DNA of 64,000 bases from Bacillota bacterium. GTDB taxonomy: Bacteria; Bacillota; Clostridia; Christensenellales; Christensenellaceae. The position numbers and the translations under genes were made by a program. The stretch covers positions 1 to 64,000 of the forward strand of contig JAEYKI010000001.1 of the NCBI GenBank assembly GCA_023408315.1, in the 5' to 3' direction. Below are positions 1-8,352 of the stretch, piece after piece. The notes under the pieces are model-generated. The model was given only the letters and a program-made list of their open reading frames with translations, searched no databases and was not told the origin of the DNA. Each line of letters opens with the position of its first letter. The stretch's first letter is position 1.

Positions 1-30
1 ATCACTAATCATTAGGTTTTCTTTTTGGCT

Positions 31-64
31 CAACCTTTTTCTTTTCCCAAAAAGAAAAAGGTTG
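31..64. repeat. Perfect 15-bp inverted repeat (hairpin)
   Basis: Two 15-base arms, 31-45 and 50-64, are exact reverse complements around a 4-base loop (ccca). The stem is rich in A/T next to the loop and closes with CAACC/GGTTG. It lies downstream of the hydA terminator and may act as a second or bidirectional terminator for a gene beyond the left edge. No gene is visible in bases 1-80. Confidence 0.75.
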
Positions 65-80
65 AAAGCAAAAAATGCCC

Positions 81-104
81 AAAAAAATAACGGCGTTGCG
101 CCGT
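81..104 (-). terminator. Intrinsic terminator of the hydrogenase operon
   Basis: On the minus strand the arms ACGGCG and CGCCGT (99-104 and 90-95) flank a 3-base loop and are followed by TATTTTTTT. It begins about 20 bases after the hydA stop codon, as expected for the end of the hydCBA transcript. Confidence 0.8.
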
Positions 105-124
105 CATTTTTATTTATGATCTTA

Positions 125-1945
125 TTACTCTTTTCTCTCCGTATACGTGGTATGCAGCAGCTCGTGGCTCTTATGGCCCAGCGGGTGCTCCAGGTAGTCC
201 TTGTAGAGGGACTGCACATACACGTTCTCGTGGGATTTGCGCAGGGTCTTGCCCTCGTCCTCGCGGTAGATGGCGGCAAGGCGCTTCTCGCGCACTTCAT
301 TGTCTGTCATGCGGGGCTGCCCGCCGCCGCTGATGCATCCGCCGGGACACCCCATCACCTCTATAAAGAGGTATTCGGATTTTCCTTCCCTGATTTCGTC
401 CAGCAGTACGGACGCACCGGTAAGGCCGCTGGTAACGGCAATCTTTACGGCAACGCCCTCCAGCCAGGCAAATTCTCGCTTGGGCTGCTTGATGGTGATG
501 GCCGCGGTCTTGATGCGCTCCAGCCCCACAATGGGCGCAACGTGCAGCCCGTCGAACGGAAGCTCCCTCCCGGTAACAACCTCGTACACCGTGCGCAGGG
601 CCGCTTCCATCACGCCGCCGGTTGCGCCGAAAATATCCGCCGCGCCGCTGGACATGCCCAGCGGGTTGTCGAAGTCGCCGTCCGGCAAACCTGCAAAATC
701 AATGCCGGACTGTTTAATCAGTTTAATCAGTTCGCGCGTGGTCAGCACCGCGTCCACATTGGGCACGCCGTTGTTCACCATTTCCGGCCTTGTCACCTCA
801 AACTTCTTGGCTGTGCATGGCATCACGGATACTACGTACATCTTTTTGGGGTCTATTCCCGTCTTTTCCGCAAAATAGCTCTTTGCAAGCGCGCCCAGCA
901 TCATGTGGGGAGATTTGCAGGAGGACAGGTGCCCCAGTTGATCCCCGTAATAATGCTCCACATACTTGATCCACCCGGGGCTGCAGCTTGTGATCATGGG
1001 CAGGTCCGCGTGTTCCAGTTTGGCGGGCAGGCCCAGCTTTTTAATATCCGCGTCCGTAATCACTCCCTTGTCCCTGAACGCGTGGGCGATGCGGGCCAAA
1101 AGCTCATAGCCTTCCTCCATAATGGTCAGGTCCGCCGCAAAGTTGGTGTCAAACACATAATCAAACCCCAAATCGCGCAATGCGGAAGCCAGCTTGCCGG
1201 TAGCAATGGTGCCCACCGGCAGGCCAAACCCTTCGCCCACCGCCACGCGGATGGCGGGTGCAACCTGCACCACGGTAATTTTGTCCGGGTCGCTCAGGGC
1301 GTCCTGTACTTCTTCTATGGAATCACGCTCATGCAGCGCGTTTGTGGGGCATACGGTGGTACACTGCCCGCAGAACGTGCAGGCCGCCGTTCCCAGCAGC
1401 ATATCCGCAGCGGGCGCAATCTCGGTTGCAAAGCCGCGGTTCTGCGCGCTGATCACGCCAACGCCCTGTATATCGTTGCACACGGTTACGCAGCGGCGGC
1501 ACAGGATGCATTTTGCGCCTTCCCGCACAATGGACGGGCTGGAATCGTCCACAAACGCCTTGGATTTCTGGCCCTCAAACCGGTCCACCTGCACCTGCAG
1601 CGTTTCGCCCAGTTCCTGCAGTTCGCAGCTCTGGCTGCGCGCGCAAGAGAGGCAATCCTTCGGGTGGTCGGACAAAATCAATTCGTATAAAACTTTGCGC
1701 GCCTCCCGCACCCGTTTGCTGTTGGTCTGCACCTGCATGCCCGGGCTTACCGGCGTAACGCAGGAGGCCATCAGGCTTTTGGCGCCGGCCACCTCCACCA
1801 CGCACACGCGGCAGGAGCCAATGCTGTGCACATCCTTTAAATAGCACAGGCTGGGAATGCTGATATCGTATTTTTTGGCGGCTTCCAGAATGGTCGTGCC
1901 TTCCGGAACCTCCACTGTTTTGTTGTTGATTGTCAGTTGTACCAT
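125..1945 (-). CDS. hydA: [FeFe]-hydrogenase catalytic subunit HydA (HndD type), NAD-linked
   Basis: Catalytic subunit of a soluble multimeric [FeFe]-hydrogenase that interconverts protons and H2. From the chosen start it has 606 residues. There is an N-terminal [2Fe-2S] domain (Cys34, 45, 48, 62), a His-Cys3 cluster motif (His94, Cys98, 101, 107), two [4Fe-4S] motifs (Cys146-156 and Cys189-199), and then the H-cluster domain with L1 TSCSPGW (319-325), L2 MPCTAKKFE (375-383) and L3 EVMGCPGGCISGGGQP (529-544). The ATG at 1945 is preferred over the upstream start at 1978 because AGGTAGGTGG stands just before it and it follows the hydB stop by 8 bases. Oddity: the second L1 residue, usually Cys in ferredoxin-type enzymes, is Ser322. 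The C-terminal small-subunit region is fused, as in HndD. Confidence 0.95.
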   Translation of the reverse strand: MVQLTINNKTVEVPEGTTILEAAKKYDISIPSLCYLKDVHSIGSCRVCVVEVAGAKSLMASCVTPVSPGMQVQTNSKRVREARKVLYELILSDHPKDCLSCARSQSCELQELGETLQVQVDRFEGQKSKAFVDDSSPSIVREGAKCILCRRCVTVCNDIQGVGVISAQNRGFATEIAPAADMLLGTAACTFCGQCTTVCPTNALHERDSIEEVQDALSDPDKITVVQVAPAIRVAVGEGFGLPVGTIATGKLASALRDLGFDYVFDTNFAADLTIMEEGYELLARIAHAFRDKGVITDADIKKLGLPAKLEHADLPMITSCSPGWIKYVEHYYGDQLGHLSSCKSPHMMLGALAKSYFAEKTGIDPKKMYVVSVMPCTAKKFEVTRPEMVNNGVPNVDAVLTTRELIKLIKQSGIDFAGLPDGDFDNPLGMSSGAADIFGATGGVMEAALRTVYEVVTGRELPFDGLHVAPIVGLERIKTAAITIKQPKREFAWLEGVAVKIAVTSGLTGASVLLDEIREGKSEYLFIEVMGCPGGCISGGGQPRMTDNEVREKRLAAIYREDEGKTLRKSHENVYVQSLYKDYLEHPLGHKSHELLHTTYTERKE

Positions 1946-1953
1946 ATTGCCAC

Positions 1954-4900
1954 CTACCTTCTGTCGCAATGCAGGCACCGCATTGCTTCCGCGATCGCGT
2001 TGAGTTTATGGAACCCAAGGACCACTTCGTCAAAGTTGTCGCACCGCTCGCCGGGCGAGAGCATCTTCATCTCAAACCGCTCGTGCTCAGCCAGTTCGGA
2101 TTCGTCCAGCGTATCCGGAATATGAATGGGCTCGCCCTTGTTCAAAACGCCCGTGCCCCCCAGATATTTGTCTATGTTTTCCGCCGCCTTCTTGCCGTCC
2201 GCAATGGCGGTGATCACCACGTCCGCGCCGCGCACAACGTCGCCGCCCGCAAACACGCCGGGAATGGTGGTCATCTGCGTGTCTTTATCCACCACAAACG
2301 TTCCCCATCCGGTCATCTCCACCTCGTCCTTGCCTATGAAGGGCAGGTCCGAATACTGGCTTACCGCCGGAATCACCAGGTCCACGTCCAGCTCAAAGTT
2401 CTCGGATTTTACGCTCACCGGCTTCTTTCTGCCGTCGCTGTCAAACCCCTCAAGCTTCATGGGGTTGCACACCACTTTTTCCGCCTTGCTTCTGCCCACA
2501 ATCTCAATGGGGGCCAGCAGTTCATGCACAATAATGCCTTCCTCCTGCGCCTCTTCAATCTCGCGCTTTTCCGCCGGCATGTCTTCTACGGTGCGGCGGT
2601 AGAGCACATGCACTTCCTTCGCGCCCATGCGCAGCGCCACTCTGGCCGCGTCAAACGCGGTGGAGCCGCCGCCAATCACGGCCACAACGCCCTGCACGTG
2701 CACATCCTTATGCAGGTTTACATCACGCAAAAAATCTATGCCGTGGTATACGCCCTTCATCCCCTCTCCCGCAATGCCAATTTTACGGCTGAATTGTGTG
2801 CCGGTTGCAATGTATACCGCGTCATACTGGTCCTGCAACTGTTTGAAGGGTATGTCCTTTCCCACTTCCGTATTGAGCTGGATACTGATGCCCACCTGCT
2901 TGATGGCGTTAATCTCTTTATCCAGCGTTTCCTTGGGCAGGCGGTATTCGGGGATGCCGTAGGCCAGCATGCCGCCCGCAACGGGCTGCTGCTCGTAAAT
3001 GGTCACCTCGTACCCCAGGCGGCCCAGGTAATACGCGCAGGTAAGGCCGCTTGGCCCCGCGCCGATAATGGCCGCGCTTTTGCCGTTTCTGGGGAACACA
3101 AGCTGCATGGAGGGCTGCTCCATCTTGTAGTATTCGTCCGCAATATAGCGCTTTAAATCCCGTATGGCAATGGGTTCGTCCAACTGCGCGCGCCTGCACA
3201 CAAACTCGCAGGGATGCGTACACACCCTGCCGCACACTGCGGGAAGAGGATTTTCCTGACGCACCAGGTCATACGCGTCCTTAATGCGTCCGGCCGCAAC
3301 CAGCGCCAGGTATCCGGGCACGTTCACCTTGGCCGGGCAGGCGTTTTCGCACGGGCTGATGAACAGCTCGCTGCACACGCCCGCGCGGCAGTATTTATGC
3401 CGTATATGCTCTTCATATTCTTCCCTGAAATGCTTGATGGTACTGAGAACCGGGTTGGGGGCGGTCTGCCCCAGGCCGCAGAGCGCGGTGTCTTTGATTA
3501 CGTTGCCCAGCTCAATCAGCTTTTCAATGTCGCCTTCCTCACCCTTGCCCTGGGTGATGCGCTCCAGTATCTCCAGCATGCGCTTTGTCCCCAGTCGGCA
3601 GGCCACGCATTTGCCGCAGCTCTCCTCCTGCACAAACTCCATAAAAAAGCGCGCCACATCCACCATGCAGGTGTCTTCGTCCATGCAGATGAGGCCCCCG
3701 GAGCCCATGATCGCGCCCAGCTCCACCAGGGAGTTGTAATCAATTTTGGTATTAAGGTGCGCCCGCGTCAGGCACCCGCCGGACGGCCCGCCGGTCTGCG
3801 CCGCTTTTAAGCGTTTGTCCTTGGGAACGCCTCCGCCGATGTCAAAGATCACCTCGCCCAGCGTAACGCCCATGGGCACCTCTATAATGCCGGTGTTATT
3901 CACATCGCCCGCCAGCGCAAACACCTTGGTGCCCCGGCTGGTTTCCGTGCCAATGGAGGCAAACCAGTCCGCACCTTTTGAAATAATGGGCGCAATGTTG
4001 GCAAACGTCTCCACGTTGTTGATGATGCTGGGCTTCTTATACAGCCCCTCGTCCGAAGGAAAAGGCGGTTTCTGCTTGGGCTCGCCGCGTTTTCCCTCCA
4101 CAGAGGCAATCAGCGCCGTTTCCTCGCCGCATACAAACGCCCCTGCGCCAATGCGTATCTCCATATCGAACGAGAATTTGGAGCCGAACAGCTTCTCGCC
4201 CAGCAGCCCCGCTTTCCTTGCGTCCGCAATGGCCTGCTTTAAGCGTTCCACCGCAATGGGGTATTCCGCGCGCACATACACAACGCCGTGGGAAGCCCCG
4301 ATGGCGTACCCGGCAATGGCCATGCCCTCTATAATGGAATGGCTGTCGCCCTCCAGAACGCTCCTGTCCATAAACGCGCCGGGGTCGCCCTCGTCCGCGT
4401 TGCAAATCACGTATTTTTCCTTGGAATCTTTCCTTGCGGCCAGCTCCCATTTCAATCCGGTCGGAAACCCGCCGCCGCCGCGTCCCCGAAGGCCGCTCTT
4501 CTTGACTTCCGCAACCACCGCTTCGCGGCTCATGGTATTCAGCGCTTTTTCCAGCGCGTAATAGCCGCCCTCTGCAATATATTCCGGCAGGTCTGCAAAG
4601 CCAATCCTGCCGCAGTTCCGGAGAACAATTTTTGTTTGCGCCTTAAAAAACTCAATATCCTTCAGGTACGGCTGCACCTTGCCGGAGAGGCTGTCAAAAT
4701 AGCAGAGATCCTCCACAATCTTGCCCTTCATCAGGTGCTCCTGCACAATGCGCGCCATATCCTGCGGCCTTAGTTTGCAGTAAAACACGCCGTCCGGCAG
4801 CACAATGGCAGTGGGTCCCACGTTGCAGGTGCCCACGCAGCCGGTCTCCACAACCTTTACCTTGTCGTCCAGCCACTCCACCTTCAGGCTGTTTTCCAGC

Positions 4901-5043
4901 GCCTGCTTTACCTCAAAGCAGCCGGAAGAGACGCAGCCCGCGCCCGCGCAGACCAGTATTTTAAATTTATATTTCTGCTCCTCCGCCAGATAATTTTTTT
5001 TAATCTCGTCCAGGTTCTTTTTAGTCCGAATTGATAATTCCAT
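1954..5043 (-). CDS. hydB: Hydrogenase diaphorase subunit HydB (NuoF-like) fused to a GltD/NfnB-like NADPH oxidoreductase domain
   Basis: This 1,029-residue protein joins three units. Residues 25-110 form a thioredoxin-like [2Fe-2S] domain (Cys32, 37, 69, 73). Residues 120-540 are a NuoF-type FMN/NAD(H) unit with RGRGGGGFP (186-194), NADEGDPGAF (215-224) and a [4Fe-4S] motif CGKCVAC (476-482) plus Cys522. Residues 550-1029 form a GltD-like half with eight cysteines (552-616), an FAD fold GAGPSG (661), a dinucleotide site GGGSTAFDAAR (791-801) followed by Arg816-Arg817, and AGGDVVRGAD (932-941). The Arg pair after the second fold is typical of NADPH users. Ordinary HydB proteins end in a two-cluster ferredoxin domain, which is replaced here. 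ATG 5043 has AGGGGGCGG before it; the ORF could open 30 bases earlier, but that start would overlap hydC. Confidence 0.93.
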   Translation of the reverse strand: MELSIRTKKNLDEIKKNYLAEEQKYKFKILVCAGAGCVSSGCFEVKQALENSLKVEWLDDKVKVVETGCVGTCNVGPTAIVLPDGVFYCKLRPQDMARIVQEHLMKGKIVEDLCYFDSLSGKVQPYLKDIEFFKAQTKIVLRNCGRIGFADLPEYIAEGGYYALEKALNTMSREAVVAEVKKSGLRGRGGGGFPTGLKWELAARKDSKEKYVICNADEGDPGAFMDRSVLEGDSHSIIEGMAIAGYAIGASHGVVYVRAEYPIAVERLKQAIADARKAGLLGEKLFGSKFSFDMEIRIGAGAFVCGEETALIASVEGKRGEPKQKPPFPSDEGLYKKPSIINNVETFANIAPIISKGADWFASIGTETSRGTKVFALAGDVNNTGIIEVPMGVTLGEVIFDIGGGVPKDKRLKAAQTGGPSGGCLTRAHLNTKIDYNSLVELGAIMGSGGLICMDEDTCMVDVARFFMEFVQEESCGKCVACRLGTKRMLEILERITQGKGEEGDIEKLIELGNVIKDTALCGLGQTAPNPVLSTIKHFREEYEEHIRHKYCRAGVCSELFISPCENACPAKVNVPGYLALVAAGRIKDAYDLVRQENPLPAVCGRVCTHPCEFVCRRAQLDEPIAIRDLKRYIADEYYKMEQPSMQLVFPRNGKSAAIIGAGPSGLTCAYYLGRLGYEVTIYEQQPVAGGMLAYGIPEYRLPKETLDKEINAIKQVGISIQLNTEVGKDIPFKQLQDQYDAVYIATGTQFSRKIGIAGEGMKGVYHGIDFLRDVNLHKDVHVQGVVAVIGGGSTAFDAARVALRMGAKEVHVLYRRTVEDMPAEKREIEEAQEEGIIVHELLAPIEIVGRSKAEKVVCNPMKLEGFDSDGRKKPVSVKSENFELDVDLVIPAVSQYSDLPFIGKDEVEMTGWGTFVVDKDTQMTTIPGVFAGGDVVRGADVVITAIADGKKAAENIDKYLGGTGVLNKGEPIHIPDTLDESELAEHERFEMKMLSPGERCDNFDEVVLGFHKLNAIAEAMRCLHCDRR

Positions 5044-5056
5044 TTCAGGCCGCCCC

Positions 5057-5554
5057 CTATTCAAATTTTGCAAGAATGCCCTGCAGCTTGTTGGGGTTCA
5101 CGCGCTTGAACACTTCCCCGTCTATCAGCATGGCGGGAGCCAGGCCGCACGCGCCTATGCAGCGCATTACATTCATGGAAAAACGCCTGTCCTCCGTTGT
5201 CTCTCCCACTTCTATATCCAGCGTCTCCTTCAATTTATCCAGCACTTTTTTTCCGCCGCGCACATAGCACGCGGTTCCCAGGCATACGGAAATGGTATGC
5301 CTGCCCTTGGGAGATGTGGAAAAAAACGAATAAAAAGAAACGACTCCGCTTACCCGGGACAAATGAATGTTCATTTTGTCCGCAATAAGCTTCTGTGCCT
5401 CAAGGGGCAGATAACCAAATATGGCCTGGGCCATATGCAAAACCTGTATCAGGTTCGTCTCTTTGGCTTCGTACTCCTCAATTACCTTGCCGAGCATCTC
5501 ATACTGCTGTTCTTCGGTCATTTGCCCACAATGGCACGCCTGCTGTTCAACCAA
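5057..5554 (-). CDS. hydC: Hydrogenase NuoE-like [2Fe-2S] subunit HydC (HndA type)
   Basis: A thioredoxin-like ferredoxin subunit of the NuoE/HndA family (165 aa) that would pass electrons between the flavin unit of HydB and the iron-sulfur chain of HydA. The N-terminal half is the helical NuoE bundle. The four cluster ligands are Cys91, Cys96, Cys132 and Cys136, in CLGTACYVRGG and CIGACGLAPA. The start is TTG at 5554, supported by GGAGGTG (complement of 5563-5569) eight bases upstream; no ATG is as well placed. It is the first gene of the hydC-hydB-hydA operon and is separated from hydB by 13 bases. Confidence 0.93.
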   Translation of the reverse strand: MVEQQACHCGQMTEEQQYEMLGKVIEEYEAKETNLIQVLHMAQAIFGYLPLEAQKLIADKMNIHLSRVSGVVSFYSFFSTSPKGRHTISVCLGTACYVRGGKKVLDKLKETLDIEVGETTEDRRFSMNVMRCIGACGLAPAMLIDGEVFKRVNPNKLQGILAKFE

Positions 5555-5674
5555 ATAAAATACACCTCCAATGCTGTCGCGATTGTACGCGAAATTAAAA
5601 ACCCGCTAAATAAAAAAGAGATTTTGCAACATCAACAGATACTTTATAACATTTTTTATGTTAAAAACTTTGGC

Positions 5675-5692
5675 TTGTTAAAAACTTCACAA
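5675..5692. promoter_or_regulatory. Candidate Rex operator of the hydrogenase operon
   Basis: TTGTTAAaaacTTCACAA matches the clostridial Rex pattern TTGTTAA-N4-TTAACAA with a single mismatch. It lies about 3-20 bases downstream of the expected transcription start of the hyd promoter, where a bound repressor would block transcription. Rex senses the NADH/NAD+ ratio and is known to control fermentation and hydrogenase genes. No rex gene is in the window. Confidence 0.7.
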
Positions 5693-5702
5693 TTGTCGAT
5701 TT

Positions 5703-5731
5703 ATTATACCGCTTTGTTAAAAAAAAGTCAA
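5703..5731 (-). promoter_or_regulatory. Promoter of hydCBA
   Basis: On the minus strand TTGACT (5726-5731) and TATAAT (5703-5708) are 17 bases apart, close to the sigma-A consensus. The expected start near 5696 leaves a leader of about 140 bases. That leader carries the Rex-like site and a further inverted repeat, TAACAT/ATGTTA (5647-5663). Confidence 0.85.
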
Positions 5732-5783
5732 ACCAAATAAAAGTCTGACTTGTAAATTATTTGTTATTTAATTTGAAAACCAA

Positions 5784-7223
5784 TCAAATTATCTGTTCAT
5801 AAACCCGTAAATATTCCCGTGCGGAACGCGCGAAGGAATTGTCCAGCGTCATGGCGTTGTGCATCAGTTTTGCTTTTGCGTCCGCCTCCCGCAGTACAGA
5901 AAACGCAAGCTCCAAAGTGGCGGAAAGTTCCGCCGCCTTATAACCTTCAAAAGAAAATCCCGTCCCTTCCCCCGTATATTTGTTCCAGGGTGCAACGGTA
6001 TCCTTAAGGCCGCCCGTCTCCCGCACCACAGGCAGCGTGCCGTAGCGCTGCGCAATCATCTGGGATATGCCGCAGGGCTCAAACTGGCTGGGCATCAAAA
6101 ACAGGTCTGCTCCCGCGTATATCTCGTGCGCCAAATCGTTCCTGTAGCCAATGTACACACCCGCGCGTCCGGGGAAATTGGCGGCAATGTAATTAAAATA
6201 AGATTCATACTCATGGTCCCCGCTGCCCAAAATGATAAACCCAACGTCTTTTCTCAGCAGGCCATCCAGCATGGTGCGCACCATGTCCAGCCCTTTTTGC
6301 GCCGTCATGCGCGTCACCATGGCAACCAGCGGCGTATCCTCTTGAGTGGAGAGGTTAAAGCGCCTGATAACCGCCTGCCTGCACACGGCTTTCCCCGATG
6401 TGTCCCGGCTGGAAAAATTGGCGGCAATCAGCCTGTCCGTTTCAGGGTCGTAGTCCTTGGTGTCTATGCCGTTTAAAATTCCCCAAAGCTGGCGCTTCCT
6501 GGCCCTAAGAATGCCATCCAGTCCACGGCCCGCAGGGTTCTCCTGTATCTCTTTGGCGTAACTTGGGCTCACGGTGGTAATGGCGTCCGCAAACACAATG
6601 CCCGCCTTCATATAATTGGCGGCGCCGTAAGCCTCCATGAATTCCGGGGTAAAGTACCTGTCCTCCACGCCAAAAAAATGGCGCACAAAATCAAAGGAAA
6701 ACGCGCCCTGGTATTGCAGGTTGTGGATGGTTAAGACTGTTTTCATTCTGCCCTGCGGCTTGTATGCATACTGGGTTTTCAAAAGCATGGGGATCATGGC
6801 CGTGTGCCAGTCGTTCACATGCAATATATCCGGCTCAAAATCCAAAAACGGCAGCGCCTCCAGCACCGCACGGCTAAAAAAGGCGTACTGCTCCCCTTCC
6901 GTTTCCCCGCCCTTATAGATGGCGTGGAAAAAATAATATTCGTTGTCTACAAAATAGAAGGGAACGCCTTCAAGCTCCATTGCCTCCACGCCCACGTACT
7001 GGCTGCGCCAGCCCAACTGGATCTGGAATGTGGCCAGCACCTTCAGCTTGTCCCCGTATTCGTGCTTAATAATCCCATGCTTGGGCATAATCACGCGCGC
7101 GTCCACCCCCAGAGCCCGCAATTCCCTGGGCAGCGTGCCGATCACATCGGCCAGCCCTCCGGTTTTGGCAAACGGCACGCATTCCGCAGCCGCAAAAAGC
7201 ACCTTCATCCCTTTTATGTCCAT
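5784..7223 (-). CDS. glgA: Glycogen synthase (ADP-glucose type, GT5)
   Basis: Transfers glucose from ADP-glucose to the growing alpha-1,4-glucan in the cytoplasm. The 479-residue length is typical of GT5. Near the N terminus is the nucleotide-sugar loop FAKTGGLADV (about residues 18-27). Near the C terminus, FEPCGISQMIAQRYG gives the conserved catalytic Glu region and is followed by ETGGLKDTV. It is the last gene of the pgi-glgB-glgC-glgD-glgA operon and starts one base after the glgD stop. A second ATG 15 bases downstream (MKVLF) is also possible. No strong terminator is visible downstream; only a weak 6-bp stem precedes a T-run inside the hyd promoter region. Confidence 0.95.
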   Translation of the reverse strand: MDIKGMKVLFAAAECVPFAKTGGLADVIGTLPRELRALGVDARVIMPKHGIIKHEYGDKLKVLATFQIQLGWRSQYVGVEAMELEGVPFYFVDNEYYFFHAIYKGGETEGEQYAFFSRAVLEALPFLDFEPDILHVNDWHTAMIPMLLKTQYAYKPQGRMKTVLTIHNLQYQGAFSFDFVRHFFGVEDRYFTPEFMEAYGAANYMKAGIVFADAITTVSPSYAKEIQENPAGRGLDGILRARKRQLWGILNGIDTKDYDPETDRLIAANFSSRDTSGKAVCRQAVIRRFNLSTQEDTPLVAMVTRMTAQKGLDMVRTMLDGLLRKDVGFIILGSGDHEYESYFNYIAANFPGRAGVYIGYRNDLAHEIYAGADLFLMPSQFEPCGISQMIAQRYGTLPVVRETGGLKDTVAPWNKYTGEGTGFSFEGYKAAELSATLELAFSVLREADAKAKLMHNAMTLDNSFARSAREYLRVYEQII

Positions 7224-7224
7224 C

Positions 7225-8352
7225 CTACAGTATTGCTCCTTTCCGGATGATCACCGGAAAATCCGCGTCTCCAATCAGACGCCTGCCCTGGCGAATCTGC
7301 ACCAGTTTGTCTATAATCACATATTCCAGGTCCGCGTTCTCGGAAACTTCGGAGTCCTGCATAATGATGCAGTTCTTCACCTTGGCCCCAGGCGCCACAA
7401 ACACGCCCCGGAAGAGAACGGAATTTTCCACGTGCCCGCCTATAATGCAGCCGTTAGCCACAAAACTGTTCTGCACATCCGAATCCTGAACGTATTTGGC
7501 GGGCGCTTCGTCCTTTATCTTGGTGTATATGTTCCTGCCGTTATAAAACAGGTCCTGCTGCACCTCTGGTTTTAGCATATCCATATTCATCTTAAAATAC
7601 GACGCAACCGAGTGCAATCTTCCCACATATCCCGAATGCTTGAACCCGTAGTAATGCAGCCGGGTAAGATTACCCATTAAAAGGTCCGTAATAAAATTAT
7701 ATTTGCCGCGGCTTGCGCAGTCCTCCACCAGGTATTCCAGCAGGTCCTTGCGGATGATGTACACGTCCATGCCCACGTTCTTGGAGTTGCTCATCTCCGA
7801 ATTCAGCTCCATATCCGTAATGCGCCCGTTTTCCTCCATGTGCAGCCGCAGGTCTTTAAACCGCTCGCCCGTAAAAAACCGGTTTGTCTCCATGCTGTAC
7901 AGCATGGTGATGTCCGAATTGTTCTGGATATGAAAATCCATCGCCTCGTCAAACAGCATGTTAAAAACAGTGTAGCTGCCGGAGAGGATGCAGTATTTTT
8001 GCGAGCAGCGCCGTATATAGCTCATCACGCCCTTAATGGCGTCCACCATTCCGTTGTAATGGCCGGAGTTCTCGCTGGAAAAATAAGGCGGCAATATAAA
8101 CAGGCCGTCGTTCTTGCGGGATAAATCCCACTCCTTGCCGCTTCCCAGGTGGTCCATTAAAGACCGGTAATTCTTCTGGGCAATCACGCCCACGTTGCGC
8201 ACGCCGGAATTCACCATGCAGGAGAGTACAAAATCAATCGCCCGGTAGCGGCCGCCAATGGGCAGCGCGCCCACGCTCCGCGCATGCACCAGTTCCCTTA
8301 AGTTGATATTCTGTTCGCCCGCGTATACGAGCCCAAATGCATCGCGAATCAT
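7225..8352 (-). CDS. glgD: GlgD, regulatory-type ADP-glucose pyrophosphorylase subunit
   Basis: Partner subunit of GlgC in Firmicutes. It has the nucleotidyltransferase fold and a C-terminal left-handed beta-helix repeat, but no intact GGxGxRL nucleotide loop at the N terminus (it reads YAGEQNINLREL). It therefore probably stabilises or tunes GlgC rather than catalysing by itself, as known for GlgCD pairs. The ATG at 8352 overlaps the glgC stop as ATGA and has GAGGTGG 7 bases before it. A GTG at 8370 would give six more residues but sits on that ribosome site. Confidence 0.93.
   Translation of the reverse strand: MIRDAFGLVYAGEQNINLRELVHARSVGALPIGGRYRAIDFVLSCMVNSGVRNVGVIAQKNYRSLMDHLGSGKEWDLSRKNDGLFILPPYFSSENSGHYNGMVDAIKGVMSYIRRCSQKYCILSGSYTVFNMLFDEAMDFHIQNNSDITMLYSMETNRFFTGERFKDLRLHMEENGRITDMELNSEMSNSKNVGMDVYIIRKDLLEYLVEDCASRGKYNFITDLLMGNLTRLHYYGFKHSGYVGRLHSVASYFKMNMDMLKPEVQQDLFYNGRNIYTKIKDEAPAKYVQDSDVQNSFVANGCIIGGHVENSVLFRGVFVAPGAKVKNCIIMQDSEVSENADLEYVIIDKLVQIRQGRRLIGDADFPVIIRKGAIL

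Noticed and set aside
62..1690. A 542-codon open frame on the plus strand opposite hydA
   Set aside because: It mirrors hydA codon positions, has low-complexity His/Arg/Ala-rich sequence and no motif. Similar long antisense frames lie opposite hydB (1930-3156), glgB (10451-11719), neuB (16947-17993), fkbH (33409-34650) and the class III aminotransferase (38054-39424).
5726..5760. Possible glgA terminator (AAGTCA/TGACTT with a T-run on the minus strand)
   Set aside because: Only six base pairs with a 15-base loop, and it coincides with the hyd promoter -35 region, so it is not listed as a terminator.
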